From Archegozetes longisetosus (taxonomy: Eukaryota; Arthropoda; Arachnida; Sarcoptiformes; Trhypochthoniidae): 64,000 nucleotides of DNA. The stretch spans positions 16,708,220 to 16,772,219 of the forward strand of contig JAEMBT020000001.1 in assembly GCA_018873245.2 (NCBI GenBank), in the 5' to 3' direction. Within the stretch, counting starts at the first letter, position 1, and each line of letters starts with the position of its first letter. A program made the translations under genes and the position numbers. The notes under the pieces are model-generated. The model saw nothing but the letters and a program-made list of their open reading frames with translations, ran no database searches and was not told where the DNA came from. Shown here piece after piece: positions 1-13,893 of this stretch.

Positions 1-1097
1 ATTCTCATGTCAACAAATGTCCATTATGTTAATAAAAGGACGGCTTTTATGTGGATATCAAATAAGAGATGATATGCTCACATCTCTTTCACACCATCAT
101 AGATTACATGTTCTCTATTCAAAATATGCGACTCACTTTAGATTATGCCTCTATTTTCAATCCAGTTTTTCAGCGCATAACACCAAAAATTGTCATCTCA
201 TTTTTTCGAGAGCAGAATAGATTCTCCATAGAGCAGAATAATTTTTAAAAATCGTGATTTTATTTGACTGGACATGCAATTTTGATAATGCACGATAAAT
301 CAATTAAGAGGCAAATGTATGAGAAATCTCGCTAAATTTCATATTCGATTCCGATAACTTAGAAATCTTGCAGACACTGCAGCTCAACTTCGTGTCATTT
401 TATTCTATTAGAAAATAGCAATATTAAAAGTAAATCTACATCAACAATAAAGATACACTTTGAACATGCAAATTATTGCAAAATTTGTTCCTTCTAAAAT
501 ATACTTAAATATCTGTTTATTTTATGCCATTTTCAAGCGCTCTCATAAGTTCGACCGCAGTATTTTTTTAATGTCAACATGAAAAATATCACATGAATAG
601 AGAAAATTAAAAGTCTATGCAAATATTTTCCATTGGGTATTTACGTACAAATATGATCAAAAATTGAATCATGTATTCACTCTAACTCTGTTGTAACTTT
701 TGGAATAGAGCTCAATTTTTCGCATTATTGAATATCTGATGGTATCCTAAGGATTTTGATTATTAACCAAACTGCATTATATGGTGGCGAAAAATTTCTA
801 TTATATTCCAAACTAATCCTTAAAAATAATGTTTGTCTGATAGTCATTTCAGAGAACCTCAATCAAGGCAACTGTTTTCATCCTCATCAACAGAATCTAA
901 ACTAAAAATTTAATTCTTCTCTATTCAAAAGAAACATAACCAAACACTTTACTTTTATATTCAAGTATATTCCTAAAGATTTTTGAAATCATAATATTTT
1001 TCTTTTATGTAAATTTTCATTTTTGTCCAATGCCACATTTTCTCCATTCAATTGCACGCGATCACAATATTTTTTTGACGAAAAAGTACATATAGTA
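1..1097. other. Gene-poor AT-rich DNA
   Basis: No open frame here has protein-like composition or a recognisable domain. A 67-codon open frame near the left edge looks random. I see no RNA gene or long repeat. Confidence 0.6.
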
Positions 1098-1310
1098 CAC
1101 TTGAAAACCTAATAATCTGCGATAGCAATAACAAAAAGATAGCTGATATGTCAACATCCCTGTGATGAGCATCAATTTATCGCCAAATTTTGCTTTGATT
1201 ACCGTATTCTGCAAGTTTGTTAATGGCTTTAATATTTTGGTCTGATGGAAAGCATATCATCATAACTCATCACTTTCGGTTGCTATCAAGGATTATAAAA
1301 TTTTTGAATG
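1098..1310. mobile_element. MITE family M1, copy 1
   Basis: This is a short inverted-repeat element of about 213 bp. Its left end carries AATAATCTGCGATAGCAA and its right end carries GGTTGCTATCAAGGATTAT, which are imperfect inverted repeats of about 34 bp. TA lies on both sides, as expected for Tc1/mariner-type insertions. The interior (around 1150-1260) is shared with four further copies in this window. There is no coding capacity. The boundaries were set by comparing copies and may be off by a few bases. Confidence 0.8.
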
Positions 1311-4135
1311 TACTATTGAACGTAAGGTGATTATAATTCTTGCTCTTTCAATGAAAAACCGTTCCTTTCTTAATAGATTTGAGCTCACTTTTATTAAAAA
1401 AGAAATACTAAGGATATATCAAATATATTTTAAAAGTAAAACAAAAAAATGAAAAGAGTAACATGAACTCAAATGAACCGAAATATTGAAGATTACTTCC
1501 TTTAATTGAAATTATATTTGGTAGACTTACGAAATATTGCTCCAAAATAATCTTTGATCCGATTAGGATCGACTAGTGTAACACATTGTTCTATGACTAC
1601 AGGTGTTTTAGTGCATGAACAGTTTCTAATCAAAACATTTTTTGGATCAAATAAAAATATAGCAATAAAGAACAGTCAAAAAGTGATCATAGACTCCACC
1701 AATAATCTAATCCAGAATACGGAGTAATCATCATTTTGTGATAGAATTATCGAAAATTTCTACCTGTACAAAAATCTTCTATCGGAAACGATCACAGAAT
1801 AAAAACTCATAGAATAGAAATTTGGAAAATGTTTAGGAATTCTAGGTTTCTTTGTTGATCATATTTTTTTATTCAATTTTAAATCATTTTGTGTTGAAGA
1901 TTTTAGTATAGAATTAAATGAGTCGGAAACAGATTATATGATATAATATTAACGTATAAAATCGAATTGAATAAAATAAAGAATCTCAGCAAAATTCTAG
2001 ATCAAAGAAGTGACGTTATTTCCTGAGAATACCATACTTTTGATCACCACATTATGTAAAGTTAATGACTTTCGATGCAGAAGATTGATTGAAAAAATTT
2101 TGATCACTACTACAGAAAAAAAATTTGTGTAAAAAACTTTGGACAAATTAGATAATGGAGTTGGGCTTTATTTTAACATAATTTTTGCATGCACTCATAA
2201 AAAAGTCATTAACCAATTGTTTTTTGCTTTAGAAAAGTGATCTCCATTCTAAAACCATTTATACCAAACCAAACTTCGACTAAATATACTTCAAAACTGC
2301 GATTCATGATGAGTTCCAAGGCAAATTAATAGTTCAATAATTGATTTTTAGGCATCAATACATTAAAAGTGGCTAAAGTTCGTTTTACAGTTTAAGTAGT
2401 GTTTGTGTATAAGGGAATTGTAGTTCTTGTAGTTACCGGAATAATGTTCTCCTACATTTAGAGCGCTATGCATGTCACTCTCTTCACATAACCTAACTTA
2501 ACTAAATATGTTATAGTTCAATTAATTTAAGTTAAGTTAGTCTCGGTAAGGGGAATGACTCTCTTACGTCCAACTGAACATGAACAGTAAACCTGACTAT
2601 AACCAATAAGACTCACACTATTGAATGAATGCTCAATAAGACAGAAAAAAGAGAATACACTATCAGTTGTCTTCAGTGGTATATTCTGATGCAGTGTTTG
2701 TCATAATATTATTGCTATTTTTGCCATTAATATGAGGGAGTGTCACACTTTTTTCATGTTCTGTTGGGTCGTTGATTCTCAAACAATAGTGTTGTAGAAT
2801 ATATTGCACGCCATAATATATCATTAGGTATGACTTATTGTCTTATGTAAAAGTGCGATATATTAAGAAATATGAATAGTCCAACAAAACGTGATGAATG
2901 AATTATTAATGGAAAATACATATATCATTGGTTTGTGATTTGAATAAATTCAGAATCAAAGTATTACAAGCAGTTTACAGCACTGTTTGTATTAATAAAA
3001 GCTCAAAGTGCATACTCTGCAAAATCCTAATTTTATATTAATTTTTGCTCAACTAAACCTTTGCATTAATCAATTTTATTACAAGTTAAGGAATCTTAAT
3101 GAAACAACTTGCTTAGCAAAGTATAATACTATTGTAAAAATATTAAGTTTATTCGTACAGTAAGACCTGTATGACTTTAGCATCGACTTAAATGCCTCTA
3201 AAAAGCTATTAATATATAGAAATCTTATAGATAAAAGTCATGGCTTATTATTATTGATTTTTAAAAAAACTTAACTACATGTGAAAGTTGGACAGGTTAT
3301 GCTGTATATAGATATGAATTTACAGAATAAGGTCGCATTCATGAGATTCCAATTTCTAAAGCAATAAATAATATTATGAATTAATTTAGATTGTCAAACA
3401 AAAAATGCATATATTTTCAAGTCTCAATGATTTTGTTCATATTATTCATAATTCCATAGAATTTCTTATTTTCGTAAAAGCCAACATATTATTAAGTATG
3501 AATTGAATAAAAGAATTTTCCAAACAAAATATTGGTTTGATAATAATGTAAACATGACAATGAATCTAAATTATTTAATTATTGAGCAATACTAACATTT
3601 ATGATAAAAAGTTAGAGCTATTATTCGAGAGAAGAGTAAAGAAATTGAACAAAACCAGAGCTCAATAATAACTAGACCAAATTATTTTGTAGACTAAATC
3701 TGAATAGTAAAACGTTTACTTGAATATTTATTCCTTTGCAAGTTCCTAACCAGTACCGAATGACTTCCTCTGCTATTTTTCTTTTAGTTATTCAGCTTTT
3801 TCTCGGCTCAATAATTGTAATGATAATAATGGTACTCAGGAAATGCGAGAAAGACTCACATTTCTTCAGTTCATATAAGGAAGAAATTTGAGAATACAAT
3901 AGTTTCTAAAACCCCTTCGACTGCTCTACAAAAATCCATTAAAACTAAGAAACCCTTTCATTACTCTAATCAATAATAATTTGCTCAAACACACATCACA
4001 ACCAAATAATCAAATGGTATAAATGGATTAATTTGATTAAGAGGTTAATTATTTAGAAATAAGTTAATGTCTGGATATAAGGGTATAATTGGATTAAGAT
4101 GAATGAAAAGTTAGGAGTGGTTTTCTATCTCTTAC
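1311..4135. other. Gene-poor AT-rich DNA
   Basis: No coding region is supported. Short TAACCTAACTTAAC-type tracts near 2505-2550 resemble arthropod telomere-like simple sequence but are too short to interpret. Confidence 0.55.
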
Positions 4136-4412
4136 CGGTTTCAATAATAATATCAGAGCCTTTGGCCACCAGTTGTATCGTAGAGCCAATTAGTGCCACC
4201 AACAGAATAGGAAATAAAGAGTTGGTTCTGGCTCTGGATTTCGTCAATAATTTTGGTTTCATTGGTGGGTCAGCGGCTGTAATAATCCAAATAATGCCAT
4301 CAATGCCCAAAAGAATTTCACTCTCACTCTCGATATACTGGTATATGTGCCTGGTATATGTGCCTCGCCAAAGTGAATCAATGGTATGATGTGATGTGAG
4401 CCTCACTCGAGT
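4136..4412 (-). other. Candidate protein-coding exon, function unknown
   Basis: An open frame on the minus strand runs from a possible acceptor (TAG at 4415-4413) to a consensus donor, GGTAAG, with GT at 4135-4134. It has no ATG at its start, so if real it is an internal exon of 277 nt. The translation holds two hydrophobic stretches: ILLGIDGIIWIITAAD, then after a basic loop FPILLVALIGSTIQLVA. It could be part of a membrane transporter, but I do not recognise the family. The opposite strand is also open over the same stretch, and no partner exons were found. Confidence is low. Confidence 0.27.
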
Positions 4413-6167
4413 CTATGAAGTAATGACGACTCACTCTCTCTAAGTCTGTTTTCTCCTCTATTGCAGTCTCACACTATCGAAGCACTCGATGCACATGTCA
4501 TCATAGTGTGAGAGTATAACTAATGCAATTGAGGCAAATCTGCAACGTTATTATAAGTTCTCTCTTATGTTTGATTTATTGCACTAATCATTATAATAAT
4601 CATAAGATATATATTCAATTAAGTCCGTTCAATATTTACTTATTCTTAGACTTAGCTTTGATTGGATTTTTGTGAGAAAATATGATTAATTGGAGAATTA
4701 GAGGAAATACCGTTTTGTAAAAGAAATTTATTTTTGTCTCTCCTAAAAACAAGACTTATCTCTTAATCTCTGAGATCTATAGAATTTCTTTTTTCATCAA
4801 ATGAAAGTAAATTTTGTTTTGAGGTTTAGTGTAGAGAAAAACATTGACCACAAAAAGCATCAATATATAAGACTATACTCAAAGCATAAATCCGAAAATC
4901 CATAATTGATATAAGATTTATTGGTGTCCGTCAGGTTCCTTTGGGAAATGTATTCTATTAAAGCCAAAAAACATCAACGATAGAATTGAGAAGTCGCTAA
5001 CAAAATGATTAATCAATCTTAAAAACAAATAAATATAAATTACTTGCCAAACCAATACTGAAAATCTAGTTTTTCTATCAATTGCTATAATTAAACCAAT
5101 TTCTGCCAGTCATTTAGTTAGTTTGTTATTCTTTGGTTTTTTATGATTACTTCTGCGTACAATATTCTTATATGAGCAGTGATTCAATGAAGCGATACGA
5201 ATAGGTTTCGTGTGCTTTCAAATCATGACATCTTATTATCAGTTATCGCTTTCCTTTCTTTCCGCAAATACGAATCTTCTGGGAATCAATTGATGAAACA
5301 GCGCCAGCCATTTAGCGATAAATAGCAGAAAGAAAAATAAATATAGTTATAAGAAAGAGAAAAAGATATATCATTTTGATATTAGCAGAATTATGCTGTC
5401 GTTGACAGTACCAGTCAGATAGAGAGATATTTGAATGGCACCGATTTTTTATGTTTCGTTTCAGGCAAATCAACGATGACTTTTTATTTCTTGCAATATC
5501 CATTTTACCATACGGAATATACGGAATATACGGAATATACGGAATATACCAAGTTTATTGCTTTTTAATGTATAGATACTTATTTTTCGTTCATGTATAA
5601 GTCAGTTTAATGTACATTGATTATCAAAGGGTCAGCGCTTCTAATTTTATTTAAATTTAGTTCAGCTTTCTTCAAACTCATCAATAATAAATATTTTTCA
5701 AACATGACTAATATCTTATGCTTTAATGTGAATAATATATGAATGACTAAAAAATTCTTAAGTTTCTTGAAATCAGAATGTTTGTTTTAAACAATGAAAA
5801 GATATTGATTAGAAGCCTTACACAGGTATGTATTACTTTGCAAGTCTTTCAAATATTTTATCATTCTTCGAATCAATTTACTTTTCTAAAGAAATATTCT
5901 ATTATTAAACAACTTTCATGAGTTAGTAAAAAATATTAGAATGAGATGAGAGTTCTTAGAAGTATTTTTGGCTTATACTGAATAAATCATTTTTATCTTA
6001 TACAAAATATTAATATCTCTTGAGCAAATATCAGCCGAAAATACATTAAATTAATTTCAGTTTTAAGGTCTAAATGAATTTTTTAAAGAATTTATGATAC
6101 AGGTATAGGCACGATATGAATATAGGACTTTAAATATTTATGCTGTGTATTTGTATAGTTAGAGATA
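4413..6167. other. Gene-poor DNA
   Basis: There are no supported genes. A minus-strand open frame at 5312-5503 ends in a hydrophobic tail but has no other support. A 9-bp tandem repeat lies at 5511-5549. Confidence 0.5.
5511..5549. repeat. 9-bp tandem repeat (TACGGAATA)n
   Basis: Just over four perfect head-to-tail copies of TACGGAATA are directly visible. It is a simple minisatellite with no sign of function. Confidence 0.95.
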
Positions 6168-6389
6168 CGGTTGAAAGCTTAATAATCCGCGATAGCAACA
6201 AGAGAAAAATCGTTGCTATGTCAACCTTCCTATAGCACGCATTAGTTTATTTGCAAAATTTGATTTGTAATTAGCTTTGATTACTATATTAAATACTCTA
6301 TGAGTTTACTGATCTGTTCAACGTTATGGTCTGATGGAGAGCATGCTATCACATGTGGTTGCTCTCGCGGACTATTATGTTTTTGAGTG
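6168..6389. mobile_element. MITE family M1, copy 2
   Basis: This has the same termini as copy 1: AATAATCCGCGATAGCAAC on the left and GTTGCTCTCGCGGACTATTA on the right, about 222 bp, flanked by TA on both sides. The interior matches the other copies, including the TATGTCAACCTTCC and GGTCTGATGGAGAGCAT segments. It is non-coding and non-autonomous. Confidence 0.8.
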
Positions 6390-9295
6390 TAAGTTCATAT
6401 AAAGTTTAAATAAGCTCCCTAAATAAACTGTATTTCGCAATCATTGTTGAAATTGACTTTTTAAACTTCTTCGAGACGATTCAACAGCTGTAATATGACT
6501 TTCTTACAATGATTAGTAGTAAGTATGGTAAGTTCACAATATGGACTTCACATAGTCAACTGAATGAAACTTATTGTAAGTTACACTGCATAAAATGCCA
6601 CTGTATAAAGAGGTTTAGAAACTTGTTCAACTAAAAATTGTAACTTGTAAGTTCATTTAATTGTCAGTGTTAGATCATTTTTGACTTTTGAAGGTGAGTA
6701 AAAGATCTAGTATAATTCAAAAAATTTCCCAAATAAGAACTCTCTTAAAGAAAAAGTGGAAAACTCTCATCCCTATATCAATAAATAGTTTTTATAATTA
6801 TTAACACAATACTAAGGGTTATAAAATGTCTGTTTACGACTCATTTAGTTCCTGATTTTCAGCTTATTTAATAATTGAACTCCTGACTCTCACCTTTAAA
6901 AACAAATTTAAATAGAAAGTAATCTGAGTAAGTTTTAGAATAATGAAAATAATGGCTTATCTCTCGGGTAATTAACTTTACTAAAAATAACTTAGAAACA
7001 AGTTGAAAACTACTCACAGGCAGAGAGTGTGAAACAAAGCGTTTAGTGAAAAATCGATATTTGATTTAAACATAAAAGAGAAATCATGGTTAGGGAAGAG
7101 TAGTAGAAAAAAATAGAAACTTATATTTATTGTTTGCACACCGTTTGATCATATAGCCATCAAGTGCAACATCCTATCATATAATCGATTATCATCTGTA
7201 AATGGCATGAGTGGGAAACACCACATGTCATACTGCTATAGAGTGGAACACGACATGTCAATCGTGTAACACAGCTCAATATCCATAAGAGGATTCTTTG
7301 CCTATCGATACCGGACTAAAACCTAAAATCATTTTTTCGACTAAACAAAACTATCCGTTTGATTAAATAAAGCGCAAAAATACAATGTCTGCTCTATTTT
7401 ATAGGCAAAGAGAGATAATGTTACAGTTCTTTCTTAATGACGATAAAATGTTTACTCTGTCAATAAATGATAGACGAATTGCTGTTTAGAGACTTGATTT
7501 GGGTTCCATTCATCACTTGACTGCTTCAGATCAAGTGCATCCACTCCTAAAATAGCAAAATAATTAAATACAGTCCAAACTTTTAGTCTTCTCATTATAT
7601 AAATCTCTTATCTTATTCGATTTGAACACATTTGCCAAATTGCCATAGATTCTGATACTAAGTTCTCTTCATTTGAAAGTTCAAATTTGAAATTATCACT
7701 TGCATGTTGTATATGTTGGCGATGAAAGTTTTGTCACCATAATCAGGTTGTCGCGTAAATCAAAAGGTCGGTCGAAAACAGTTGAGATCACAAGAAGTGC
7801 TTCATGTCTATTCTGATTACTAGTCTGTAGAAATGTATAAAACACTTGAAATCTAATACAAGCCTTTTAGTATTGATTATAATTACAAATCAGTCCTTTT
7901 AATGAAAGAGACTCTACTCAGTCAATTGGTTTGAATGCTTTGTTGGAAAAATTTTGATGGAAAGAAAAATACCAGTTCAATTAGACATCAAATACTATTA
8001 AGAATCTACTTACATGTTTAAGGTTTAAAATTATCGACCCAAATTTCTATCTAAATTTTTCTAAATTTTTCTAAATTTTTAAAAACACATTTTGTAAACG
8101 CATACGGTATAGAACAAAGTTTAACAATTTTAAGTATCTTAAGTATTTCTGTGCCTTTTAAATAATTCATTATGAACGATATGGAAAATCAATAAATTTT
8201 TTATATAATTTTCAAAAAGTATATGACTCAGCATTCAATATCTAGTTTGCAGAATGCTACAAAGTTGCACCTGTAACGCTATTTCAAATAGAGATAGCAC
8301 TTTATAGCGCTCACCCGAAAACTTCTATAGGATAAAAGTAAACTGAAAATCACTATAAAAACACTTAATACAGTGTTACTTTATTGTATTTGATTTGAGT
8401 TGATTGAGGTTTTACTACTTTTTATTCTAAATTAAACACGAGATGCATTTGAATGATTATTTCAAGCAAATAATAATAAGGCTTAACTTAAACAGATCTA
8501 TTTTACTGAAAATTGAAGTGCTTTCAACTGAAAATAAGTAAAAAATTCTAGCAGATTATGTTTCGATTCATTAATTTTGTTGAGCGTGTTTTTGCCAACA
8601 ATTTTAGCTTTATGTTGAACAATGCTTTTAATGCAAACTTGTACTCAACAAATATTAACTTAAAATGAGTCTCTTATCACTAAAACGTTCCAGTGAAATA
8701 TGACTTTTAACTAGTATCCCAAATAACTATAGAGCAAAATTTCAGAAAAACCATCACATTATAGTCCGTGTGTAAATGCATTTGCTTAATGAAGACTACA
8801 AATCTATTTGGATTTGTTTATTCTTCAAGATAGTTCTGATTTATCGAAATTGCATCAATGTATTACTTCAATTTATAAGATTGATTCTTTCATATTTCAT
8901 ATGAATTTTACGATAAATTTTTCAAGTTATAATTTACTAGTAGATGAATACTTGATTTTGATATGATTTTGACTTAGTAATTAACCGCACGCCTAACTCT
9001 TACAAATGTTAATATTAAATGTAGCGAATGGACAAATAGCGAATCACTGCTCTATTGGGTATTAAATGTATATAATCTCACTAATGAATTGATGAAATAG
9101 CTTTTAAATTGTTCAATCTGAGTGGAATTCGTCCTTTAGGAACCTTTATCTCTGAAATTTTGCCATTACTATATATTTTACTTTAGGCTATTCTAAAAGC
9201 GCTTTCAAATAAATAGGAATTAATTGATAACAAATTTATATTGTGAGAAGCGCCGTAAATAAACTTAATCGTTAAGTGAATGAACTCAAATTTGG
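6390..9295. other. Gene-poor AT-rich DNA
   Basis: No gene is supported. A triple 10-mer, CTAAATTTTT, lies at 8051-8080. Confidence 0.55.
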
Positions 9296-9520
9296 CTGTT
9301 GAGAACTTAGTAATCCTCAGTAGTAACAGGAAAAAGGTAGTTCCTATGCTAACCTCCGTGTAATATGCATCGACTTGTTGCAAAATTTGATTTTTAATTT
9401 GCTTTAATTACTATATTGAGTATTCTATAAGTTTTAAAATATTCTCTAATAGTCTGATAGAAGTATCCCATCACAACGATCACATTTGGTTGCTATCAAA
9501 GATTATTAAGTTAATGAGTG
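9296..9520. mobile_element. MITE family M1, copy 3
   Basis: This is a diverged copy: the left end has TTAGTAATCCTCAGTAGTAAC and the right end has GGTTGCTATCAAAGATTATT, followed by TA at 9521-9522. The left boundary is uncertain by several bases because the terminal bases have decayed. A 66-codon minus-strand open frame across it is a chance frame. Confidence 0.75.
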
Positions 9521-12500
9521 TAGAGTATAACTCATTTGCATGCAGTTACTTTAATTAAGCAGTGTTTTAGATCATTAACTTGTGTTCAAAATTATAGTCA
9601 ACATAAGAAACGTTCTTAAAGCCAAAGATTAACTGTAATGACGAATATTGAGAAATAATAAGGAAAATATGAGTTTTCTCTAACTAAACTTCTTTACTTG
9701 TCTTTAGGGAAATATTAGAACAACAAATTACACATCAAATAGCTAATAAGCTATTAAATAGAGTATGGTTTATGACGATGAGAAAATGTTCAGCATTAAA
9801 TAAGCTCAAAGATTAGCTATGATTTATGTGAGCAATTACTTGAGGATATCTATACTGATATACTGGTTATAATATTATTTTGCATAAGTTGTATACCAAC
9901 ATTATAATTAAACATCAGTTCACTCATTTGTAAGCTTATAATAGAAAACTCGTTTAGCTTTCAATAGTTAATTATATTGCAGACTGTTTAAAATCAAACA
10001 TAATTGACATCGTTTAGAAATACAGTTAAACCTCTCTAACTTGAGATGGTTTTAGAAATCATTATACGAATTTCTTAGTTGTTATTGATCTTTAAAAGAC
10101 AATTAACTATATATTCAAGTTAGACAGGCTTGACTGCATTATTGGAACTAAAATGCTTATATTCTTAAGAAACTAAATATGTAAAGTTTCAAACTTATAC
10201 TTTTCTTGTCAATTTTAATAATTATGTTCATTAGTTTAGCTTTCGAGACTAAGAATAAAAATAGTGAATCACTTATATTGGGTATTGATATGAAAACACT
10301 CGAATTTCCCGAATTATAAGTTGGATAGAAATAAATATTAGTATCTTATGATTCAATGACAAAGTGTTTATTAGGCTTCATGAGATTCTCTTACAGATAA
10401 TAAGAATTGAATAGTGTGTTCAACTCTATTATAGATATGTGTGCAATATTCTATATAACCTCCATTTATATCTCATTCTATTGCTCCAAATTAATTGCTT
10501 GGATTACATCAGATTTTCAATACAGTTTAATTAAAGTGGAGTAAAAATGAATATTTTCATTAGTTCATTACTTAGATAACAGCTAAGCTCACGGTAATTA
10601 TATTCAAATTAAGCTATCAGTTGCGGTCTTGAATGACTGGAAGAAAATCATGAATGAAAAAATTATTCAAATATCAGTCTTTTTATGCCATCAAAGAAAA
10701 CTTATTCCAGAATTTGCATAAAAACTTCAAATCATAATTCTTTCATAAGCTAAAGGATTCCGACCATCTTAATGAGGTCTGGAAATTTTTTTGATTCCAA
10801 AAAGAGTCATGACCTTTTGGTAACTCCTATGAGCTTAAGGGTTGCTAACTTCAAAGTGAGCTATTTTTGTACAAATTTATCAGTTTTCTCTTTTAGTCTA
10901 TCTGAAATCATGCTCGTGTGAACAATACTAACATTTATTTGTGCGAGAGATATAATATCAATTAATCATTAATAACGTTTAATTCATCTGTTGCTCGAGA
11001 CTTGTGTTACAAATGGTTAATTCAGTAATTATAGTCAAAGACCGGAAGAAACACGTTGAGCCCCGCACAAAAAGGACCTCTACTGAATTAGTAGCATCGA
11101 CATATTTTTGATTTGACATTTATTTATACAACCATAACATAGATCAGAACTCAGACTTCTGCTTATCAGCTCTTAATTGTCCGCAATCATCAATACAGAA
11201 GGTAATCTTTAGCATTGCTTCATATGAGACTAGTTTATACTGTAATACCTGTGCATTAACCGATATAGAGTTGGCTTCACCGAGTATGCACAGCAGTCAG
11301 CATTACTTCAGACAACCAATGTTAAAGATTGCGTTTCGTACAGTCTTGTAATTTATTTTTGAGACATCTTACGCAACCTTTCATACAACTTGTATTAGCA
11401 GTGAAAAAATATAACTTTTCTCAATTCAGTAAATATTACACAAAAAATAATTTATGTAAATATAAATCTAAAAGCGAGTCACACTACCGTTCCTATCCAA
11501 TATTTCTTGATAGCGATCAGCCATTGAAAGAGCTAAGTTTTTCAAATGCTTTTTGTCAATATTCAGCTCATTATAATTTTTATTGTAAATCAAAGTTTTT
11601 CATAAGTTGAAGATCTGATACGAATTGGTCAGTAAAATGCATATTATTTGACTTAGGATTTTATCAAAGATTGCATACGGTGTTCAAAAGCAAATTATAG
11701 GACTGTATTGCAGACAGTTAAACTTTGACTAGTTCAAGTTTTTGAGCTCTAGTTATATAACAGCATAGATTAATGCAAGCCAAAAATATGTTGATCTTAC
11801 CCTTTCAATTCAGAGGTTTGCTTAAAAAAAAGAAAATAAACATGTTTGATTCATTTTTTCCGAATTAAACGATTATTTAGAGTATAAAAATGGATTATTC
11901 CTATGTTCAGTTTGAAATTCCTAATTTAACCAAATCTGGGGTATTTTGGTATCATACCTATGATTTTTGAATTATAATTAATTTATATGTTGGCTAATTG
12001 ATTTTGAAATTTCATGATATTATTCATTTTCAATGATAAAAGACTTTAGATATTATAATGAGTTGAAATATTAGAAATACAATCAATTCTTTAAAGATGA
12101 TTGAAAATTTAAAATTTAGTAAGCGATATCTCATAGAATTCAATACTCTCTGAATAAAGTAGCTAGATTTTCGACAGCATTCATCGAAATTTATGAAAAT
12201 AAGCACTTCTTAAGTAAAAAAGTATGCAAATAAGTGAATGCTTTCTATCTGATCTCCAATTATAATGAAAGAAGAAATGCAATGAATTGTAGCTTTATGA
12301 ATAAAGTGTGTCCTACAATAATCGAAACACATTGATAATTGTTCAAAGTTTTCAGAGGCTTTTCAAGAAAACACATGTATTAAAAATGTTAATCTTGGAC
12401 CAATGACAGAATATGTAAGGAACGAGGCTCCACTGAAATCGAATAATTCAAAATGTTTAGTTCAAATTACGTAATGTCTAATAATAAAGTTAGAACTTCC

Positions 12501-13685
12501 TCTTCAAATGACGGAGAAATAGTTGACAGATTTATGATGCGTAAGATCTGAGCTCAACTTTCATTTTTCAGATGATTGCTCAAAATGTGATGAATGCTCC
12601 AAGTTATTGTCGTATAATAATGAAAATGCAATCTTTTTAATATGAGTTATTCCTTCAATGGTAGAAAATTCTAAATAAAATATTCTAGTATGTTTATTTC
12701 AATTATCTGTTGATTTGCTGCTTAGAAGAGAATATTTGAATTGAATACGCGGATGTTTTTCAAGCTTAGATAGAAATATATATCTAAAAACAGAATTTCA
12801 TTTACTTTTTATTTAATAGTATCAAATACTTTCATTGAATAGAATGCAAATCCAGTCTAAATCCTCAATTGAAGCAATGTTTGAGAGTTTAAATTCTGTA
12901 CAAAGACGTATTCAATAGGAGTATTATAATTTTATTCTATTCCCACTCGCATTTTTACAGCAAGATGAGAAAACATCAGATTCTGAAGAATACATGCATA
13001 ATAAATATTGAATTAGAAGATAAACTGTTACACTCTGTTATTTAGTATTAGGTTATTTTCCTATCAATTATGAATCTCTTGAGCATACACCTATAGTAAG
13101 AAATTTATCATAAACATAGTATGCTAATACTTATTAATACAATATTCATTTAGATAGACTTCAATTATAAATGAAATATTGGATCAAAATAAGGTATTTG
13201 TTAATATAATACAATCCTCTTAATATTTTTTTCATCGGAATGTTAGACGCTATATCCATAAGATTTTGAATAGAAAATTTATGGATCAATTCAGTTTATA
13301 TCTACAATTTAAATATTTTCAGAATTTTTAACCAAACTAGTTTATAATCACTATTAGCATCAGTGTTAGCTTTTGGATCGCATACTCCAACTTTGATCTG
13401 CTTTTTAGTTAATTTATAATTTATTTATTTAGAAAATCCATCTTATTATTTGAATTTGACAATAACACGCACTTTTATCATAAAAGACTAGTATTCACAT
13501 ATTTTCTATCGAAGCTTCAATAATGCAAATCTTAGTCCCAGAAATCTAAACAGATTAGGTCAAACAATTTGCTTATTGTATACTATAAGTGGACTTCAAA
13601 TGACTATTTGGGAATACGTGCATATGTTGCACATTCACTCTAACAGCTGTGAACTCACTTTCAATACAAATATCAATACAATGTA
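9521..13685. other. Gene-poor AT-rich DNA
   Basis: No coding sequence, RNA gene or long repeat is recognisable. A 93-codon open frame at 11329-11610 has low-complexity composition, no conserved motif, and no splice or promoter context, so it is not called a gene. Confidence 0.55.
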
Positions 13686-13893
13686 TAGTTGAAAACCTAA
13701 AATTCCGCGATAACAAATTAAACTCCGATACTATGTCAGCCTTGCTGTCATATGTATTGATTTGTTACTAAATTTGATTTTTAATTTGTTTTGATTACTA
13801 TATTGAATATTCTATAAGTTTGTTAATGCCGTCAGTATGATATGGGAACTCATCATTTCTGGTTGCCATCAAGGATTATTAAGTTTTTAAGCG
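13686..13893. mobile_element. MITE family M1, copy 4
   Basis: About 208 bp. The left end is GTTGAAAACCTAAAATTCC followed by GCGATAAC, and the right end is GGTTGCCATCAAGGATTATT. TA flanks it at 13684-13685 and 13894-13895. The interior is collinear with copies 1-3. Confidence 0.78.

Noticed and set aside
11329..11610. 93-codon open frame in the gene desert
   Set aside because: Low-complexity composition, no domain and no promoter or splice context.
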